A DNA stretch of 64,000 nucleotides from Aggregatimonas sangjinii (GCF_005943945.1 NZ_CP040710.1:124001-188000); one strand, 5' to 3'; counted from the first letter of the stretch, positions 33,836 through 44,855 are shown. Notes: generated by a model from the sequence alone, not told the origin. A program made the numbers and translations.

Positions 33836-34906
33836 ATGAAAAAAAAGCATTTCTATAACAGTTGCTTTCTTATCAGCGCCATTCTCCTTTGCATGGGTTC
33901 TGGACTGTTCGCCCAGGATTCCTTGGTTACCGTTACGGCTAAGAGAGGGGATGGTATACTTTCGTTATTGCGCGACCAAGGTGTAAATCCGTACGACCTC
34001 TATGACGATTTTATCGCGATGAACATTCAAGACCTTCGCGATAGCGTTCACCTCTATGAGGGCCGCACCTATCGTATTCCACCACTAAAGGAGGAAGAGG
34101 TGGAATTGACTACGCAAGCGGACAAACAATCTACGGAAATCAAAAAAATCACTTCCGAGGAATTCGCTATTTTCGGAAAAGACCATGAAGATGTCATTCT
34201 CAAAAGCGAGAAACTAAAGGACGCCGTCTATTACTTGGTGTCCGGCCATGGCGGTCCCGATCCGGGGGCTATGGCCGTTTACGCCGGCAAGTCGATCGCC
34301 GAGGATGAATATGCCTACGACATCACTCTGCGGTTGGCCAAAGAGCTATTGGCGCACAGTGCTACCGTTTACATCATAATTCAGGACAAGAATGACGGGA
34401 TACGTGATGAGCGCATTTTAAAAATCGATCATGATGAGGTCGCTTATGGGGATAAGACCATTCCATTAAATCAAGTAAAGCGGCTAAGACAGCGTGTCGA
34501 TATCGTGAACGAACTGCATAGAAAGAACCGTGGTAAATACCAGCGATTGATTGTCACCCATGTCGATAGTCGAAGTAAGGGTCAGAACATCGATGTGTTT
34601 TTCTACCATCACGAGAAGAGCAAGAACGGAAAGCAACTGGCGCAGAGTATTCACAATACGTTTCAGAAAAAGTATAAAAAATACCAGCCGAACCGTACCT
34701 ACTCCGGAACTTTTGAAGACCGTACCTCTTTATACCTGGTCAAAAAGACGCATCCTGCCATGACCTTTATCGAAATCGGAAACATTCGCAACAAAAAAGA
34801 CCAGCGGCGAATTCTTGATCCGGAAAATCGACAGGCGCTTGCCAAATGGATAAGCGAGGGAGTCTTGTTGGATTTTGAAAAAGGGGAAATCGGCCCTATT
34901 CGTTAG
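33836..34906 (+). CDS. N-acetylmuramoyl-L-alanine amidase-like exported protein
   Basis: 356 residues. A signal peptide (CFLISAILLCMGSGLFAQ) is followed by a LysM-like segment (VTAKRGDGILSLLRDQGVNP to YRIPPL, residues 32-85). An amidase_3-type domain then carries SGHGGPDPGA near 139-148 and Glu in AEDEYAYDI near 160 as zinc ligands. The usual zinc His further on is probably the H of THVDSRSKG near 242, and the catalytic Glu that of IEIGNIRNKK near 312. The usual HAN/HAD motif is replaced by HVD, so activity is not certain. It would cleave peptidoglycan cross-link stems in the periplasm. Confidence 0.72.
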   Translation: MKKKHFYNSCFLISAILLCMGSGLFAQDSLVTVTAKRGDGILSLLRDQGVNPYDLYDDFIAMNIQDLRDSVHLYEGRTYRIPPLKEEEVELTTQADKQSTEIKKITSEEFAIFGKDHEDVILKSEKLKDAVYYLVSGHGGPDPGAMAVYAGKSIAEDEYAYDITLRLAKELLAHSATVYIIIQDKNDGIRDERILKIDHDEVAYGDKTIPLNQVKRLRQRVDIVNELHRKNRGKYQRLIVTHVDSRSKGQNIDVFFYHHEKSKNGKQLAQSIHNTFQKKYKKYQPNRTYSGTFEDRTSLYLVKKTHPAMTFIEIGNIRNKKDQRRILDPENRQALAKWISEGVLLDFEKGEIGPIR

Positions 34907-34923
34907 GAATTGTTTTCACAGCT

Positions 34924-35196
34924 ATGAAATCCGTCAACAATAGAGAACATTTAGAGCTACTGGAAACGTCGATACTTCATAGGAATGTCTTGGTATTGCA
35001 GTACCGCTCTCCAGCGAACGGTAACCGTTCGGACCGGAACATTGAACCTTTGGGCATTTACTTTACACAGGACAAATGGATGCTTGTGGCGTTTTGTAGG
35101 TTACGAAGCGCCAAACGTGAGTTCAGATTGGACGGAGTACTAGCTTTGGAAGAGACCGGCGAGCAATTTCCTCCCCATCAATTTACGTTTCGATAA
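34924..35196 (+). CDS. solo WYL-domain protein
   Basis: 90 residues. The sequence LQYRSPANGNRSDRNIEPLG followed by IYFTQDKWMLVAFCRLRSAK and REFRLDGV matches the WYL domain normally found at the C-terminus of YafY/DeoR-type regulators. Here there is no DNA-binding domain: the upstream gene ends 17 bp before this start and shows no helix-turn-helix remnant. It may be a stand-alone ligand-binding module or a truncated regulator. It lies directly before the propionyl-CoA carboxylase genes. Confidence 0.75.
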   Translation: MKSVNNREHLELLETSILHRNVLVLQYRSPANGNRSDRNIEPLGIYFTQDKWMLVAFCRLRSAKREFRLDGVLALEETGEQFPPHQFTFR

Positions 35197-35286
35197 AAAC
35201 ATATCTTGGAATGCGATAATTCTAAAATTAGTTGCCTAATTTTAGAGACACTTCAATCGAGCGATTCCAAAACCGAACAGAGCTAT

Positions 35287-35766
35287 ATGAGCGAATTTAC
35301 AGTACATGTTGACGATGAGCACTTTGAGCTAAGTGCAACATCTATTCAATCCCTCGACCTACAGCAAATTACCTACGATCGATACCATTTACTTCACGAT
35401 TTTCAGGCATTTGATGTACAGGTGCATCGCATGAACGTTTTGTCTAAGACGGCGACTATTTCGGTAAACGGTAATCGCTACGATGTAAAAATCGATGATG
35501 TTTACGACCGAATGGTTGAAAAAATGGGCTTGTTGGCACATACGTCTCAAAAAGTGGGCAATATTAAGGCACCGATGCCCGGTCTTATTCTTGATATCAT
35601 GGTGCAATCGGGCGATGCTATAGAAGAAGGTACGCCCCTCTTGGTACTCTCAGCAATGAAGATGGAAAATGTACTGCTCGCCGAAGGGGAAGGCGTCATC
35701 AAATCAATTGAAGTAGAAAAAGGTGATGCTGTCGATAAGGGGCAGTTGATTATTGAAATGGAGTAA
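35287..35766 (+). CDS. biotin carboxyl carrier protein
   Basis: 159 residues from the ATG at 35287 (MSEFTVHVDDEHFEL). The longer frame from 35206 has a poor N-terminus. The C-terminal biotinyl domain begins KAPMPGLILDIMVQSGDAI and carries the biotinylated Lys in AMKMENV near residue 124. The N-terminal half (MNVLSKTATISVNGNRYDVK) is the small domain typical of stand-alone carriers of acyl-CoA carboxylases. It serves the biotin carboxylase and carboxyltransferase encoded next to it. Confidence 0.92.
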   Translation: MSEFTVHVDDEHFELSATSIQSLDLQQITYDRYHLLHDFQAFDVQVHRMNVLSKTATISVNGNRYDVKIDDVYDRMVEKMGLLAHTSQKVGNIKAPMPGLILDIMVQSGDAIEEGTPLLVLSAMKMENVLLAEGEGVIKSIEVEKGDAVDKGQLIIEME

Positions 35767-35814
35767 AAGCAAAGCGATTCCTGTCTAAGCGGGAATGAAA
35801 AAAAAGAATTGTTT

Positions 35815-37242
35815 ATGCGAAAAATACTGGTCGCCAATCGGGGTGAGATTGCCTTACGTGTAATGCGTACGGCACAGAAAATGGGAATCAAAACTGTAGC
35901 CGTTTGTTCCGAGGCAGACCGCAATGCACCCCATGTCCGTTTTGCGGGCGAAGCTGTTCTGCTGGGACCGGCACCTTCCTCGGAATCCTATCTAGCGATG
36001 GAAAAGGTATTGCAAGCTGCGAAAGATACGGGAGCCGATGGTATACATCCAGGATACGGTTTTTTAAGCGAAAATGCCGTTTTCGCCCAAATGGTCGAGG
36101 ATCACCATATCACCTTCATAGGTCCAAGGCCCCACGCGATTAAAGTGATGGGGAACAAATTGGCCGCCAAGGAGGCGGTTCGCGATTACGATATTCCTAT
36201 GGTTCCTGGTATTGAAGAGTCAATCACCGATATAAAACTGGCCGAAAAAACAGCAAAAGAAATCGGCTTCCCTATTTTAATTAAGGCTTCTGCCGGTGGT
36301 GGGGGCAAAGGAATGCGGGTGGTAGCGTCTCTGGAAGAACTACCTGAGCAAATGAATCGGGCCATTAGCGAAGCCGAGGCCGCTTTTGGTGATGGAGCTG
36401 TGTTCATCGAAAAGTATGTAAGTTCCCCGCGCCATATTGAGATTCAAGTGCTAGCCGATACCCATGGGAATGTGGTGCATCTTTTTGAACGGGAATGCAG
36501 CGTACAACGAAGGCACCAAAAAGTGGTCGAGGAGGCACCGTCGGCGGTGCTTACACCCGAAATTAGAAAAGCCATGGGTGAAGCTGCGATTAAGGTGGCC
36601 AAGGCTTGTGATTATGTAGGGGCAGGGACGGTCGAGTTTCTTTTGGACGAGCACAAAAATTTCTATTTTTTGGAAATGAACACCCGCTTGCAGGTCGAGC
36701 ATCCTGTTACGGAACTAATTTGCGGTTTGGATTTGGTGGAACAACAGATCAAGGTGGCGCGAGGGGAAAAACTCGGGTTCGCCCAAGAAGATTTGAAAAT
36801 ACAAGGCCATGCGTTGGAAGTACGTGTTTATGCCGAAGACCCCTTGGACAATTTCAACCCCAGTATCGGAACCTTATCTACCTACCAAATACCAAATGGT
36901 GAAGGAGTACGGGTAGATGATGGCTTTGAGGAAGGTATGCCAATTCCCATTTATTATGACCCAATGATTGCAAAGTTGATTACCTATGGAAAAACCCGCG
37001 ATGAGGCGATACAATTAATGGTCAAAGCGATTGGCGATTATCATATCGAAGGGGTAGCTACGACCTTACCCTTCGGCCAATTCGTTTGCGAACATGAAGC
37101 CTTTCGAACAGGAAATTTTGACACGCATTTTGTAAAACAATACTACAGTCCTGAAGCACTGCAAAAAAAATATGCCGAAGAAAAGGAAATTGCCGCCAAG
37201 GTAGGCTTGTTTTTATTTCTGGAACAACAACAAAAATTATAA
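35815..37242 (+). CDS. acyl-CoA carboxylase biotin carboxylase subunit
   Basis: 475 residues from the ATG at 35815. MRKILVANRGEIALRVMRTA is the standard N-terminus; the in-frame TTG two codons earlier is not needed. ATP-grasp motifs: KASAGGGGKGMRVV near 158-171, HIEIQVLADTHGNVVHLFER near 205-224, ECSVQRRHQKVVEEAPS near 225-241, and the catalytic FLEMNTRLQVEHPVTE near 284-299. It carboxylates the biotin carrier with ATP and bicarbonate. The setting with PCC beta and mutases points to propionyl-CoA carboxylation rather than fatty-acid synthesis. Confidence 0.93.
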   Translation: MRKILVANRGEIALRVMRTAQKMGIKTVAVCSEADRNAPHVRFAGEAVLLGPAPSSESYLAMEKVLQAAKDTGADGIHPGYGFLSENAVFAQMVEDHHITFIGPRPHAIKVMGNKLAAKEAVRDYDIPMVPGIEESITDIKLAEKTAKEIGFPILIKASAGGGGKGMRVVASLEELPEQMNRAISEAEAAFGDGAVFIEKYVSSPRHIEIQVLADTHGNVVHLFERECSVQRRHQKVVEEAPSAVLTPEIRKAMGEAAIKVAKACDYVGAGTVEFLLDEHKNFYFLEMNTRLQVEHPVTELICGLDLVEQQIKVARGEKLGFAQEDLKIQGHALEVRVYAEDPLDNFNPSIGTLSTYQIPNGEGVRVDDGFEEGMPIPIYYDPMIAKLITYGKTRDEAIQLMVKAIGDYHIEGVATTLPFGQFVCEHEAFRTGNFDTHFVKQYYSPEALQKKYAEEKEIAAKVGLFLFLEQQQKL

Positions 37243-37304
37243 GTACCGACCGAACAGCGCTCAGGTTGGAAAAAGAATCGGGTGTAGATCAAGGATCAAT
37301 TTGA

Positions 37305-38846
37305 ATGAAAGAGAACGAGAAAATATTGCGCGACAAACTGGCACAATCGCAATTGGGCGGAGGCCAAACACGTATCGATAAACAACATGCCAAGGGAAAA
37401 CTGACCGCTAGGGAACGGATTCATTTTTTATTGGACGACGGGTCTTTTGAGGAGTTGGGCGCATTAGTGACACACCGAACGAAAGACTTCGGTATGGAAA
37501 AGCAGAAATTTTACGGCGACGGGGTCGTTACCGGCTACGGGACGATAAACGGACGACAGGTTTGCGTTTTTGCTCAGGATTTTACCGTTTTCGGAGGCGC
37601 ACTTTCGGAAACCCATGCCGAAAAAATTTGTAAGATTATGGATATGGCCATGAACATTGGCGTACCCTTGATCGGATTGAACGACAGTGGCGGTGCCCGT
37701 ATTCAGGAAGGGGTCCGCTCGTTGGGCGGCTATGCCGATATCTTTCATCGCAATGTAATGGCATCAGGAGTTATCCCCCAAATTTCAGCTATTATGGGCC
37801 CTTGTGCCGGGGGTGCAGTATACTCACCGGCGATGACGGATTTTACACTTATGGTCGAAAACTCAAGTTATATGTTCGTTACCGGGCCGAATGTGGTCAA
37901 GACTGTGACAAATGAAGAAGTCACTTCCGAGGAACTGGGTGGTGCCCTTACGCATGCGACCAAATCTGGGGTCACTCATTTGACCGCTGGCAATGACATT
38001 CAGTGTATCGATCAAATCAAGCGAATGATAGGCTATATGCCACAGAATTGCGAAGATACCCCCGTAGATTTGCCTTATGAGATGGGTGATGAAATCCGCG
38101 AGGTTTTGGAAAGCATCGTACCTGAAAATGCCCAGCAACCCTATGACATGCGCCATGTCATTAAAGGAATCATAGATGAGGAAAGCTTCTTTGAAATACA
38201 CAAACAGTACGCAGAGAACATCGTTGTCGGCTTTGCGAGAATTGCTGGGAAGAGTATCGGAATCGTTGCGAATCAACCGATGAGCCTTGCCGGTGTTCTG
38301 GATGTGGATGCCTCGAAAAAAGCAGCACGTTTTACACGCTTTTGCGATTGTTTCAATATTCCTTTGTTGGTATTGGTGGATGTGCCGGGCTTTTTACCGG
38401 GTACGGACCAGGAGTGGAACGGTATTATCACGAATGGGGCTAAATTACTTTACGCTTTAAGCGAGGCGACGGTACCGAAGGTAACCGTAATTACTAGAAA
38501 AGCCTATGGTGGCGCTTATGATGTAATGAATTCAAAGCATATAGGGGCCGATATGAACTATGCTTGGCCAGGTGCCGAAATTGCCGTAATGGGAGCAAAG
38601 GGGGCTAGCGAGATTATCTTCCGCAAGGAAATTGCCGCCGCCAATGACCCGGCTGCAAAACTGGTCGAGAAAGAACAAGAGTACGCAGCACTTTTCGCAA
38701 ATCCGTATAGCGCCGCAGAACGCGGATTTATCGATGAAGTAATCTTGCCGAAAAACACCAGAAGAAAATTGATAAAGGCATTTACTATGTTAGAAAATAA
38801 AGCGGTTGCCTTGCCCAAGAAAAAACATGGGAATATACCCTTGTAG
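37305..38846 (+). CDS. pccB: propionyl-CoA carboxylase beta subunit (carboxyltransferase)
   Basis: 513 residues. Transfers the carboxyl group from biotin to propionyl-CoA, giving methylmalonyl-CoA. Crotonase-fold halves: [20 protein letters not shown] near 125-144 with the first oxyanion hole, [16 protein letters not shown] near 165, and in the second half [18 protein letters not shown] near 360 and [19 protein letters not shown] near 398. The length and the paired GG motifs match PccB and other acyl-CoA carboxylase beta chains. It follows the biotin carboxylase by 62 bp. Confidence 0.92.
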   Translation: MKENEKILRDKLAQSQLGGGQTRIDKQHAKGKLTARERIHFLLDDGSFEELGALVTHRTKDFGMEKQKFYGDGVVTGYGTINGRQVCVFAQDFTVFGGALSETHAEKICKIMDMAMNIGVPLIGLNDSGGARIQEGVRSLGGYADIFHRNVMASGVIPQISAIMGPCAGGAVYSPAMTDFTLMVENSSYMFVTGPNVVKTVTNEEVTSEELGGALTHATKSGVTHLTAGNDIQCIDQIKRMIGYMPQNCEDTPVDLPYEMGDEIREVLESIVPENAQQPYDMRHVIKGIIDEESFFEIHKQYAENIVVGFARIAGKSIGIVANQPMSLAGVLDVDASKKAARFTRFCDCFNIPLLVLVDVPGFLPGTDQEWNGIITNGAKLLYALSEATVPKVTVITRKAYGGAYDVMNSKHIGADMNYAWPGAEIAVMGAKGASEIIFRKEIAAANDPAAKLVEKEQEYAALFANPYSAAERGFIDEVILPKNTRRKLIKAFTMLENKAVALPKKKHGNIPL

Positions 38847-38982
38847 ATAGCGTTTATTAGCTGATGAGTTTAGGAGTTGATGATCAGCTTGAACGTAGGT
38901 AATAAACAATATTACCATAAACGAATATCCTTTAAGCACAAAACGATAGGTTACTGACAATATACTTGGTTAACTTGAACTA

Positions 38983-40359
38983 ATGACTAAAACGAAGCTA
39001 TTTAAAGACTTCCTACCCGTATCTTCCAAAGAATGGAAGCAAAAAATACAGTACGACCTGAAGGGTGCCGACTATAATGAAAAACTGGTTTGGGAATCTC
39101 CGGAGGGAATAAGAGTCAAGCCCTTTTATCATCAGGATGAGGGGATTTATACAGCTTCCGTTAAACGGGCCAAGGGTCATTGGAACATCGCACAATCGAT
39201 TTATGCCGGCGATGCGAAAAAAGCGAATGTAAAAGCAAAAGAATTTTTGGCCAAGGGAGCGGAAAGTCTTTTCATCACCATACCTTCCGATGCGGTCGCA
39301 ATTGCTGTTTTGTTGGATGAAATCGATGTTTCCACAACCAAAATTTACTGTAATTTTGAGTTTTTATCCCCGGACTATATCAAAAAGGTATTGGATTTTG
39401 TGGGAGATGCCAGCGATTCGATATACTTGAACATCGACATTATCGGAAAGCTAGCTAAAACCGGGAATTGGTTCCAGAACCTTGAGGACGACCATCGCAA
39501 GTTCGACCTCATTGCACAGATGGGAGCGACACATACGGTGAGTATCGATGTAGGACATTACCAAAACGCAGGGGCAAATATGACACAGCAATTGGCCTAT
39601 GGACTTGCCCATGCCAACGAGTATTTGCATCACCTTGCCAACAGCAAGTCTGTTCGGAAAGGACAAACCTTTGTCTTTCAAATGGCGGCAGGTTCAAATT
39701 ATTTCTTTGAAATCGGCAAGTTGCGGGCGCTACGCATCTTATGGCAAACCCTTGCGAGGGAATATGGAGTAAACGAAAAGTGCCATATCATAGCCACGCC
39801 AACACGGCGCAATAAAACCTTGTACGATTACAATACCAATATGTTACGCACGACAACGGAAACTATGTCCGCTATTCTAGGTGGAGCGGATACCGTGATG
39901 AATATGCCGTATGACGCCATTTACCACAAGAACAATGAATTTGGCGACCGAATCGCGATGAATCAACTGCTGCTGCTGAAAGAAGAAAGCTATTTCACTA
40001 AAGTGGAAAATCCTGCCGAAGGATCGTACTATATAGAGTCATTGACCAGTCAGCTGGCCCAGAAAGCACTAGCTTTATTTAAGGATATTGAAAGAAACGG
40101 AGGTCTACTGAAACAATTAAAGGCAGGTATTATTCAAAAGAAAATCAAGGAAAGCGCCGCAAAAGAGCAGGCCATGTTCAATGGGCAGAAAATCGTTTTG
40201 GTAGGTACCAATAAATATCAAAACGAAATGGATAATATGACGGAGACCATGCAATTGTATCCTTTTGTAAAGACGAATCCTCAAAAAACATTGTTAGAAC
40301 CCATCATCGCCAAACGCTTTGCGGAAACGATTGAGCAAAACCGTTTGAAAGATGAGTAG
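38983..40359 (+). CDS. mutA: methylmalonyl-CoA mutase small (beta) subunit
   Basis: 458 residues. Homologous to the barrel of the large subunit but lacking the cobalamin-binding domain: it stops after the barrel, and no DxHxxG motif is present. Recognisable blocks are [20 protein letters not shown] at the N-terminus, [20 protein letters not shown] near 226 and [16 protein letters not shown] near 295. It forms the non-catalytic partner of MutB in the heterodimeric mutase. It overlaps mutB by 8 bp, so the two are translationally coupled. Confidence 0.93.
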   Translation: MTKTKLFKDFLPVSSKEWKQKIQYDLKGADYNEKLVWESPEGIRVKPFYHQDEGIYTASVKRAKGHWNIAQSIYAGDAKKANVKAKEFLAKGAESLFITIPSDAVAIAVLLDEIDVSTTKIYCNFEFLSPDYIKKVLDFVGDASDSIYLNIDIIGKLAKTGNWFQNLEDDHRKFDLIAQMGATHTVSIDVGHYQNAGANMTQQLAYGLAHANEYLHHLANSKSVRKGQTFVFQMAAGSNYFFEIGKLRALRILWQTLAREYGVNEKCHIIATPTRRNKTLYDYNTNMLRTTTETMSAILGGADTVMNMPYDAIYHKNNEFGDRIAMNQLLLLKEESYFTKVENPAEGSYYIESLTSQLAQKALALFKDIERNGGLLKQLKAGIIQKKIKESAAKEQAMFNGQKIVLVGTNKYQNEMDNMTETMQLYPFVKTNPQKTLLEPIIAKRFAETIEQNRLKDE

Positions 40360-42529
40360 AAAAGATGTACAGCAACTGCAATTGAAATACCGGGCACAAG
40401 GTGCGGCAAACCAGGTCGAAGATGAACGAGAAAAAGTTTCCAGCTCCGAACTGCAAAGCACTGGTTTCGATACCGCCGAAGGTATTCCAATCAAACAAAT
40501 TTTTACGGAGCAGGATATCAGCGATACGGAGCATTTGAATTTCGCCGCCGGCATCCCACCTTATTTGAGAGGGCCCTATTCTACGATGTACGTCAGACGC
40601 CCTTGGACGATTCGGCAATATGCAGGTTTTTCAACAGCGGAAGAGAGCAACGCCTTTTACCGTCGGAATTTGAAAGGAGGTCAAAAAGGCTTATCGGTGG
40701 CCTTTGATTTGCCTACGCATCGCGGATACGACAGCGACCATGAAAGAGTGGTCGGTGATGTGGGTAAGGCAGGGGTAGCGATTGATTCCGTAGAGGATAT
40801 GAAAATTCTTTTTGATAGCATTCCGTTGGATAAGATGTCGGTTTCCATGACGATGAACGGTGCAGTGCTTCCGATTATGGCGTTTTATATCGTTGCGGCC
40901 GAGGAACAGGGCGTGGCTCCGGAGTCATTGGCAGGCACCATACAAAACGATATTTTAAAAGAGTTTATGGTGCGCAACACCTACATCTACCCGCCCGAAC
41001 CATCAATGCGCATTGTGGCCGATATCTTCAAATATACCAGCAAGCACATGCCAAAATTCAATAGTATAAGTATTTCGGGCTATCATATGCATGAGGCCGG
41101 AGCTACAGCGGATATCGAATTGGCCTATACACTGGCAGACGGACTCGAATACATTAAAACAGGACTTACGGCCGGACTCGACATAGACGATTTTGCTCCT
41201 AGACTGTCTTTCTTCTGGGGTATTGGCATGAACCACTTTATGGAGATTGCCAAACTGCGCGCGGCCCGCATGTTGTGGGCGAAGATGGTTAAACAATTCA
41301 ATCCCAAGAACGATAAGTCTTTGGCACTACGTACACATTGCCAAACCAGCGGGTGGAGTCTCACCGAGCAAGACCCGTTCAACAATGTGGCGCGAACGAC
41401 CATTGAAGCCAGTGCGGCGATATTGGGAGGAACACAGAGTCTGCACACCAATGCCTTGGACGAAGCCATTGCACTGCCTACCGATTTCTCGGCCCGAATT
41501 GCCCGAGAGACCCAGTTATACCTTCTTGAGGAAACCTTCATCACGAAGACGGTCGATCCTTGGGCCGGTAGCTATTATGTTGAGTATCTGACCAAAGAGT
41601 TGGCCGAAAAGGCATGGGCACTGATAATGGAAGTCGAGGAATTGGGCGGAATGACCAAGGCCATCGAAGCGGGTATTCCCAAAATGCGAATTGAAGAGGC
41701 TGCGGCTAGAAAACAGGCGCGCATTGATAGTGTTCAGGATGTGCTTGTCGGTGTGAACAAATATCGATTGGATGAAGAAGAACAACTGCAAATCCTTGAA
41801 GTCGATAACCAGGAAGTGCGTCGCCAACAACTAAAGCGATTGGCCACACTGCGGGAGAATCGAAACGAACTTGCCGTAAAAAACATATTAAAGCAGCTTA
41901 CTGAAGCGGCCAAAAAGACCCAAAACGATAATAAAGCGGATAATTTACTAGCTTTAGCGGTAACCGCTGCAAGAGAGCGGGCCACTCTAGGTGAGATAAG
42001 CGACGCACTCGAAGTCGCATTCGGGCGTCACAAGGCAGTCATAAAATCATTTTCAGGCGTGTATTCCAAAGAAATCAAAGACGACGAAAGTTTTAAAAAA
42101 GCGCGGGGGTTGACCGACAAGTTCGCCGAGCAAGATGGCCGTCGACCCCGAATCATGATCGCTAAAATGGGTCAGGACGGGCACGATCGCGGGGCAAAGG
42201 TTGTAGCCACCGGCTATGCCGATCTAGGCTTTGATGTGGATATCGGGCCTTTGTTTCAAACCCCCGAAGAGGCGGCCAAACAAGCAGTTGAAAACGATGT
42301 GCATATCTTGGGAGTTTCTTCTTTGGCCGGGGGCCACAAAACGTTAGTACCGGCCGTAATCAAAGCGCTTAAAACATATGGCCGCGATGATATTATGGTC
42401 ATCGTAGGCGGTGTGGTACCCAAACAAGATTATCCATTTTTGTTCGATGCCGGGGCGGTAGCTGTTTTTGGCCCTGGCACAAAGATTAGCGATGCCGCCA
42501 TTCAAATACTGGAAATTTTATTGGATTGA
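40352..42529 (+). CDS. mutB: methylmalonyl-CoA mutase large (alpha) subunit
   Basis: 725 residues. Adenosylcobalamin-dependent isomerisation of methylmalonyl-CoA to succinyl-CoA. The substrate barrel has [20 protein letters not shown] near 70 and [14 protein letters not shown] near 170. The C-terminal B12 domain contains [18 protein letters not shown] near 607 (the DxHxxG-type cobalamin His), [11 protein letters not shown] near 655 and [11 protein letters not shown] near 685. Succinyl-CoA made here could also feed the succinylated arginine route (inference). No epimerase or MeaB chaperone gene lies in the window. Confidence 0.96.
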   Translation: MSRKDVQQLQLKYRAQGAANQVEDEREKVSSSELQSTGFDTAEGIPIKQIFTEQDISDTEHLNFAAGIPPYLRGPYSTMYVRRPWTIRQYAGFSTAEESNAFYRRNLKGGQKGLSVAFDLPTHRGYDSDHERVVGDVGKAGVAIDSVEDMKILFDSIPLDKMSVSMTMNGAVLPIMAFYIVAAEEQGVAPESLAGTIQNDILKEFMVRNTYIYPPEPSMRIVADIFKYTSKHMPKFNSISISGYHMHEAGATADIELAYTLADGLEYIKTGLTAGLDIDDFAPRLSFFWGIGMNHFMEIAKLRAARMLWAKMVKQFNPKNDKSLALRTHCQTSGWSLTEQDPFNNVARTTIEASAAILGGTQSLHTNALDEAIALPTDFSARIARETQLYLLEETFITKTVDPWAGSYYVEYLTKELAEKAWALIMEVEELGGMTKAIEAGIPKMRIEEAAARKQARIDSVQDVLVGVNKYRLDEEEQLQILEVDNQEVRRQQLKRLATLRENRNELAVKNILKQLTEAAKKTQNDNKADNLLALAVTAARERATLGEISDALEVAFGRHKAVIKSFSGVYSKEIKDDESFKKARGLTDKFAEQDGRRPRIMIAKMGQDGHDRGAKVVATGYADLGFDVDIGPLFQTPEEAAKQAVENDVHILGVSSLAGGHKTLVPAVIKALKTYGRDDIMVIVGGVVPKQDYPFLFDAGAVAVFGPGTKISDAAIQILEILLD

Positions 42530-42588
42530 TTGAAATTCGTAAAAAAGACTGGCCAAATGCCCGATTGTGCAACGGTTAAATAGGTGCC

Positions 42589-43290
42589 CTAGGCAATGTG
42601 CTGCCTATAGTATTGGTACAATTGGTCCGGCCCAGCTCCCAAACGGCTTTTTAAATGAATCATCCCAAAATGGTATTGCAATTTTATTTTACCATGTTTT
42701 TCATATCTGCGGGCAGATGTCTTAACGCGCTGCGGTAGAATCTTGAACGGCGTGTGCTTGTATAGTCGACCAATAAATTCATTGTCTTCGTAAATGTGAT
42801 AGTCTTCATTGAATCCGTTAAGAGCTTGAAACAACTTTTTCGTAATGAAGAGCGATTGGTCTCCGCCCCTACAAAGCCTAATATTCAAGCGGGAAAACCA
42901 AGCGAAAAATTCTAGAAAACGACTATCGCTGTCGAAAATCATTTGAAAACAACCTGCTTGGTGGTCATGTAGCACAGCCTCTACAATAGATTTGCCGAAA
43001 TCCTTTGGCGGGAGAGTATCGGCATGGAGAAAATATAAAATACTGCCCTTCGCCTTTGCGGCTCCATAATTCATTTGCACTGCCCTTCCCTTTGGTGCGT
43101 TCAAAACGGTTGCTCCAGTATTTTTCAAAACTGACAAGGTATTGTCGGTACTGCCCCCGTCTACAATCAGGATTTCCTCAATATAATCGTTTGCGCAAAA
43201 TTTCTGGAGGTGCCGCACTGTCGCAACGATATGGGCCTCCTCATTAAAAACTGGGATGATTACACTGATGCGGTAGGGACTACGAATCAT
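42589..43290 (-). CDS. family 2 glycosyltransferase of the TIGR04283 (arsenosugar-associated) type
   Basis: 233 residues. A short GT2: SVIIPVFNEEAHIVATVRHL at 9-28, ILIVDGGSTDNTLSVLKNTG near 40-59, and the metal-binding LYFLHADTLPPKDF near 86-99. The pattern (HADT rather than DAD, and FNEDYHIYEDNEFIGRL near 160) matches TIGR04283 proteins found with the arsenosugar genes. It is the last gene of the unit. The three genes before it are a purine nucleoside phosphorylase, a DUF2064 transferase and a rhodanese. Confidence 0.8.
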   Translation of the reverse strand: MIRSPYRISVIIPVFNEEAHIVATVRHLQKFCANDYIEEILIVDGGSTDNTLSVLKNTGATVLNAPKGRAVQMNYGAAKAKGSILYFLHADTLPPKDFGKSIVEAVLHDHQAGCFQMIFDSDSRFLEFFAWFSRLNIRLCRGGDQSLFITKKLFQALNGFNEDYHIYEDNEFIGRLYKHTPFKILPQRVKTSARRYEKHGKIKLQYHFGMIHLKSRLGAGPDQLYQYYRQHIA

Positions 43291-43365
43291 GAATGGTGCT
43301 AATTTCCTAAAAGTAGTAGCGCAATTACATGGAACCTTACAGGAACTTTAGGCTAATGCTATCTC

Positions 43366-44181
43366 CTAAATTTCTTTGATCAGTTCCTTGAACAGCTTAA
43401 CCATTTTTGGTTCCGTTTTTCCGGCAATAGCGATAATTTCTTCGATATTAACTGGTTGCAGGTTATCAGGGTCACATTCATCGGTTAATACGGAAACGGC
43501 TACTATTGGCAATCGTAAATGATTGGCCACGATTACCTCGGGCACCGTACTCATACCCACGGCATCGGCTCCTAGAATTTTTAACATGCGATATTCCGCA
43601 CGCGTTTCCAATTGCGGACCGACTACCGAGGCGTAAACCCCTTCCCGCAAAGTAATTTTTTCCCTTTGGGCGATTGCCGTCAATTTCGTACGCATTTCTT
43701 TATCGTAGGGCTCGGCCATATCGGTAAATCGATCTCCGAATTTGGCGACGTTTTTAAAGGCCAAGGGCGAACCACCTTGCAGATTTATATGATCTTCAAT
43801 GAGCATGATATCCCCCTTTTTAAAGTCCAAATTAATAGCGCCTGCTGCGTTGGAGATGAAGAGTTTTTTGATGCCCAGTTGATGCATGACGCGAATGGGG
43901 TAGGTAACATCCATCAGGTCGTATCCCTCATAAAGATGAAAACGCCCCTGCATGACCACTACCTTCTTACCTTGAAAAGTACCGTAAAGTAATTTTCCGC
44001 TATGAAACTCCACCGTGGCCAACGGAAAAAAGGGAATGTGGTTGTAATGTGCTTCTATAGGCTCCTCTATATCGTCGACCAATTTTCCAAGGCCGGTGCC
44101 AAGCACGATACCGATTTCGGGTTGCTCGAAACCTTTTCCGATAAGGTAGGCGGTAGATTCATCCAATTGTTTTTGTGTCAT
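43366..44181 (-). CDS. purine nucleoside phosphorylase
   Basis: 271 residues. Trimeric PNP class: GIVLGTGLGKLVDDI near 24-38 (phosphate loop), HFHLYEGYD-type stretch GRFHLYEGYDLMDV near 79-92, SNAAGAINLDFKKGDIMLIE near 111-130, and the catalytic region DAVGMSTVPEVIVANHL near 204-220. Phosphorolysis of purine nucleosides. PNP genes recur in arsenosugar clusters, where methylthioadenosine-like or arsenical nucleosides need their base removed. In this setting it may act on a modified nucleoside rather than in ordinary salvage (inference). Confidence 0.9.
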   Translation of the reverse strand: MTQKQLDESTAYLIGKGFEQPEIGIVLGTGLGKLVDDIEEPIEAHYNHIPFFPLATVEFHSGKLLYGTFQGKKVVVMQGRFHLYEGYDLMDVTYPIRVMHQLGIKKLFISNAAGAINLDFKKGDIMLIEDHINLQGGSPLAFKNVAKFGDRFTDMAEPYDKEMRTKLTAIAQREKITLREGVYASVVGPQLETRAEYRMLKILGADAVGMSTVPEVIVANHLRLPIVAVSVLTDECDPDNLQPVNIEEIIAIAGKTEPKMVKLFKELIKEI

Positions 44182-44855
44182 TATTTCATGTGTTTTAGAT
44201 AGGGTTCAAAAGCTTTTTCCTGGGCGATATCCGTATAAACGTCAACGTCATTTCTAACGGGTAACAAATGTACTTTTTCGTTCGCTAAATCGGTTATTGT
44301 CGCGCTTAAAACACTATCGTTACCCCAATTTTTATCCTGAAATAGCTCATTCTTAAAGCGGGTCATCCCCAAGAGATAATACCCACCGTCTTCCGCAGGG
44401 CCGATGACAAAGTCGTTTTCGCTTAAAACGGCAAACGCATGTGCTATATCCTGCTGCTTGAGGTCGTACATATCGCTTCCGATGATGCATATTTTTTCAA
44501 AGCCGGCTGCGAATCCCTCGGTGAACGCGTTCGCCATGCGAACCCCTAAATCACTACCTCCCTGTCGTTTTTTATCATAGGTCGGGTTATCCCATACATC
44601 ATCCCTCCAAATTTCTTCGGAATACCAGACCTGTTTCGCCATATCCAAATTTTTGGTAATGTTCACGGTATGCTCCAAAAGGAATTTATAGATATCCAAC
44701 GCACTTTCGTCACCTACGGTGGCCGCAAGCCGCGTTTTGCATTTTCCCAATTCGGGATTACGAGTAAAAATAAGAAGTAGGTTCTTGGGCAGTGCTTTGG
44801 TGTACTGTACCGTTTTCTTATCGAATTCTTTTTTAAAGGGGTTGAGGATACCCAT
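44181..44855 (-). CDS. DUF2064/TIGR04282 (arsenosugar-associated) transferase
   Basis: 224 residues. A nucleotidyl/glycosyltransferase-like fold: LLIFTRNPELGKCKTRLAAT near 28-47 resembles the nucleotide-binding start of MobA-type proteins, and IIGSDMYDLKQQDIAHAFAV near 123 and FVIGPAEDGGYYLLGMT near 148-164 complete the DUF2064 signature. It overlaps the PNP gene by one base. Family members are found in arsenosugar loci with TIGR04283; the exact reaction is unproven. Confidence 0.8.
   Translation of the reverse strand: MGILNPFKKEFDKKTVQYTKALPKNLLLIFTRNPELGKCKTRLAATVGDESALDIYKFLLEHTVNITKNLDMAKQVWYSEEIWRDDVWDNPTYDKKRQGGSDLGVRMANAFTEGFAAGFEKICIIGSDMYDLKQQDIAHAFAVLSENDFVIGPAEDGGYYLLGMTRFKNELFQDKNWGNDSVLSATITDLANEKVHLLPVRNDVDVYTDIAQEKAFEPYLKHMK

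Noticed and set aside
38847-38982. Cobalamin riboswitch before mutA
   Set aside because: The 136-bp gap is too short and lacks the conserved B12-box (GCCACTG-like) sequence.
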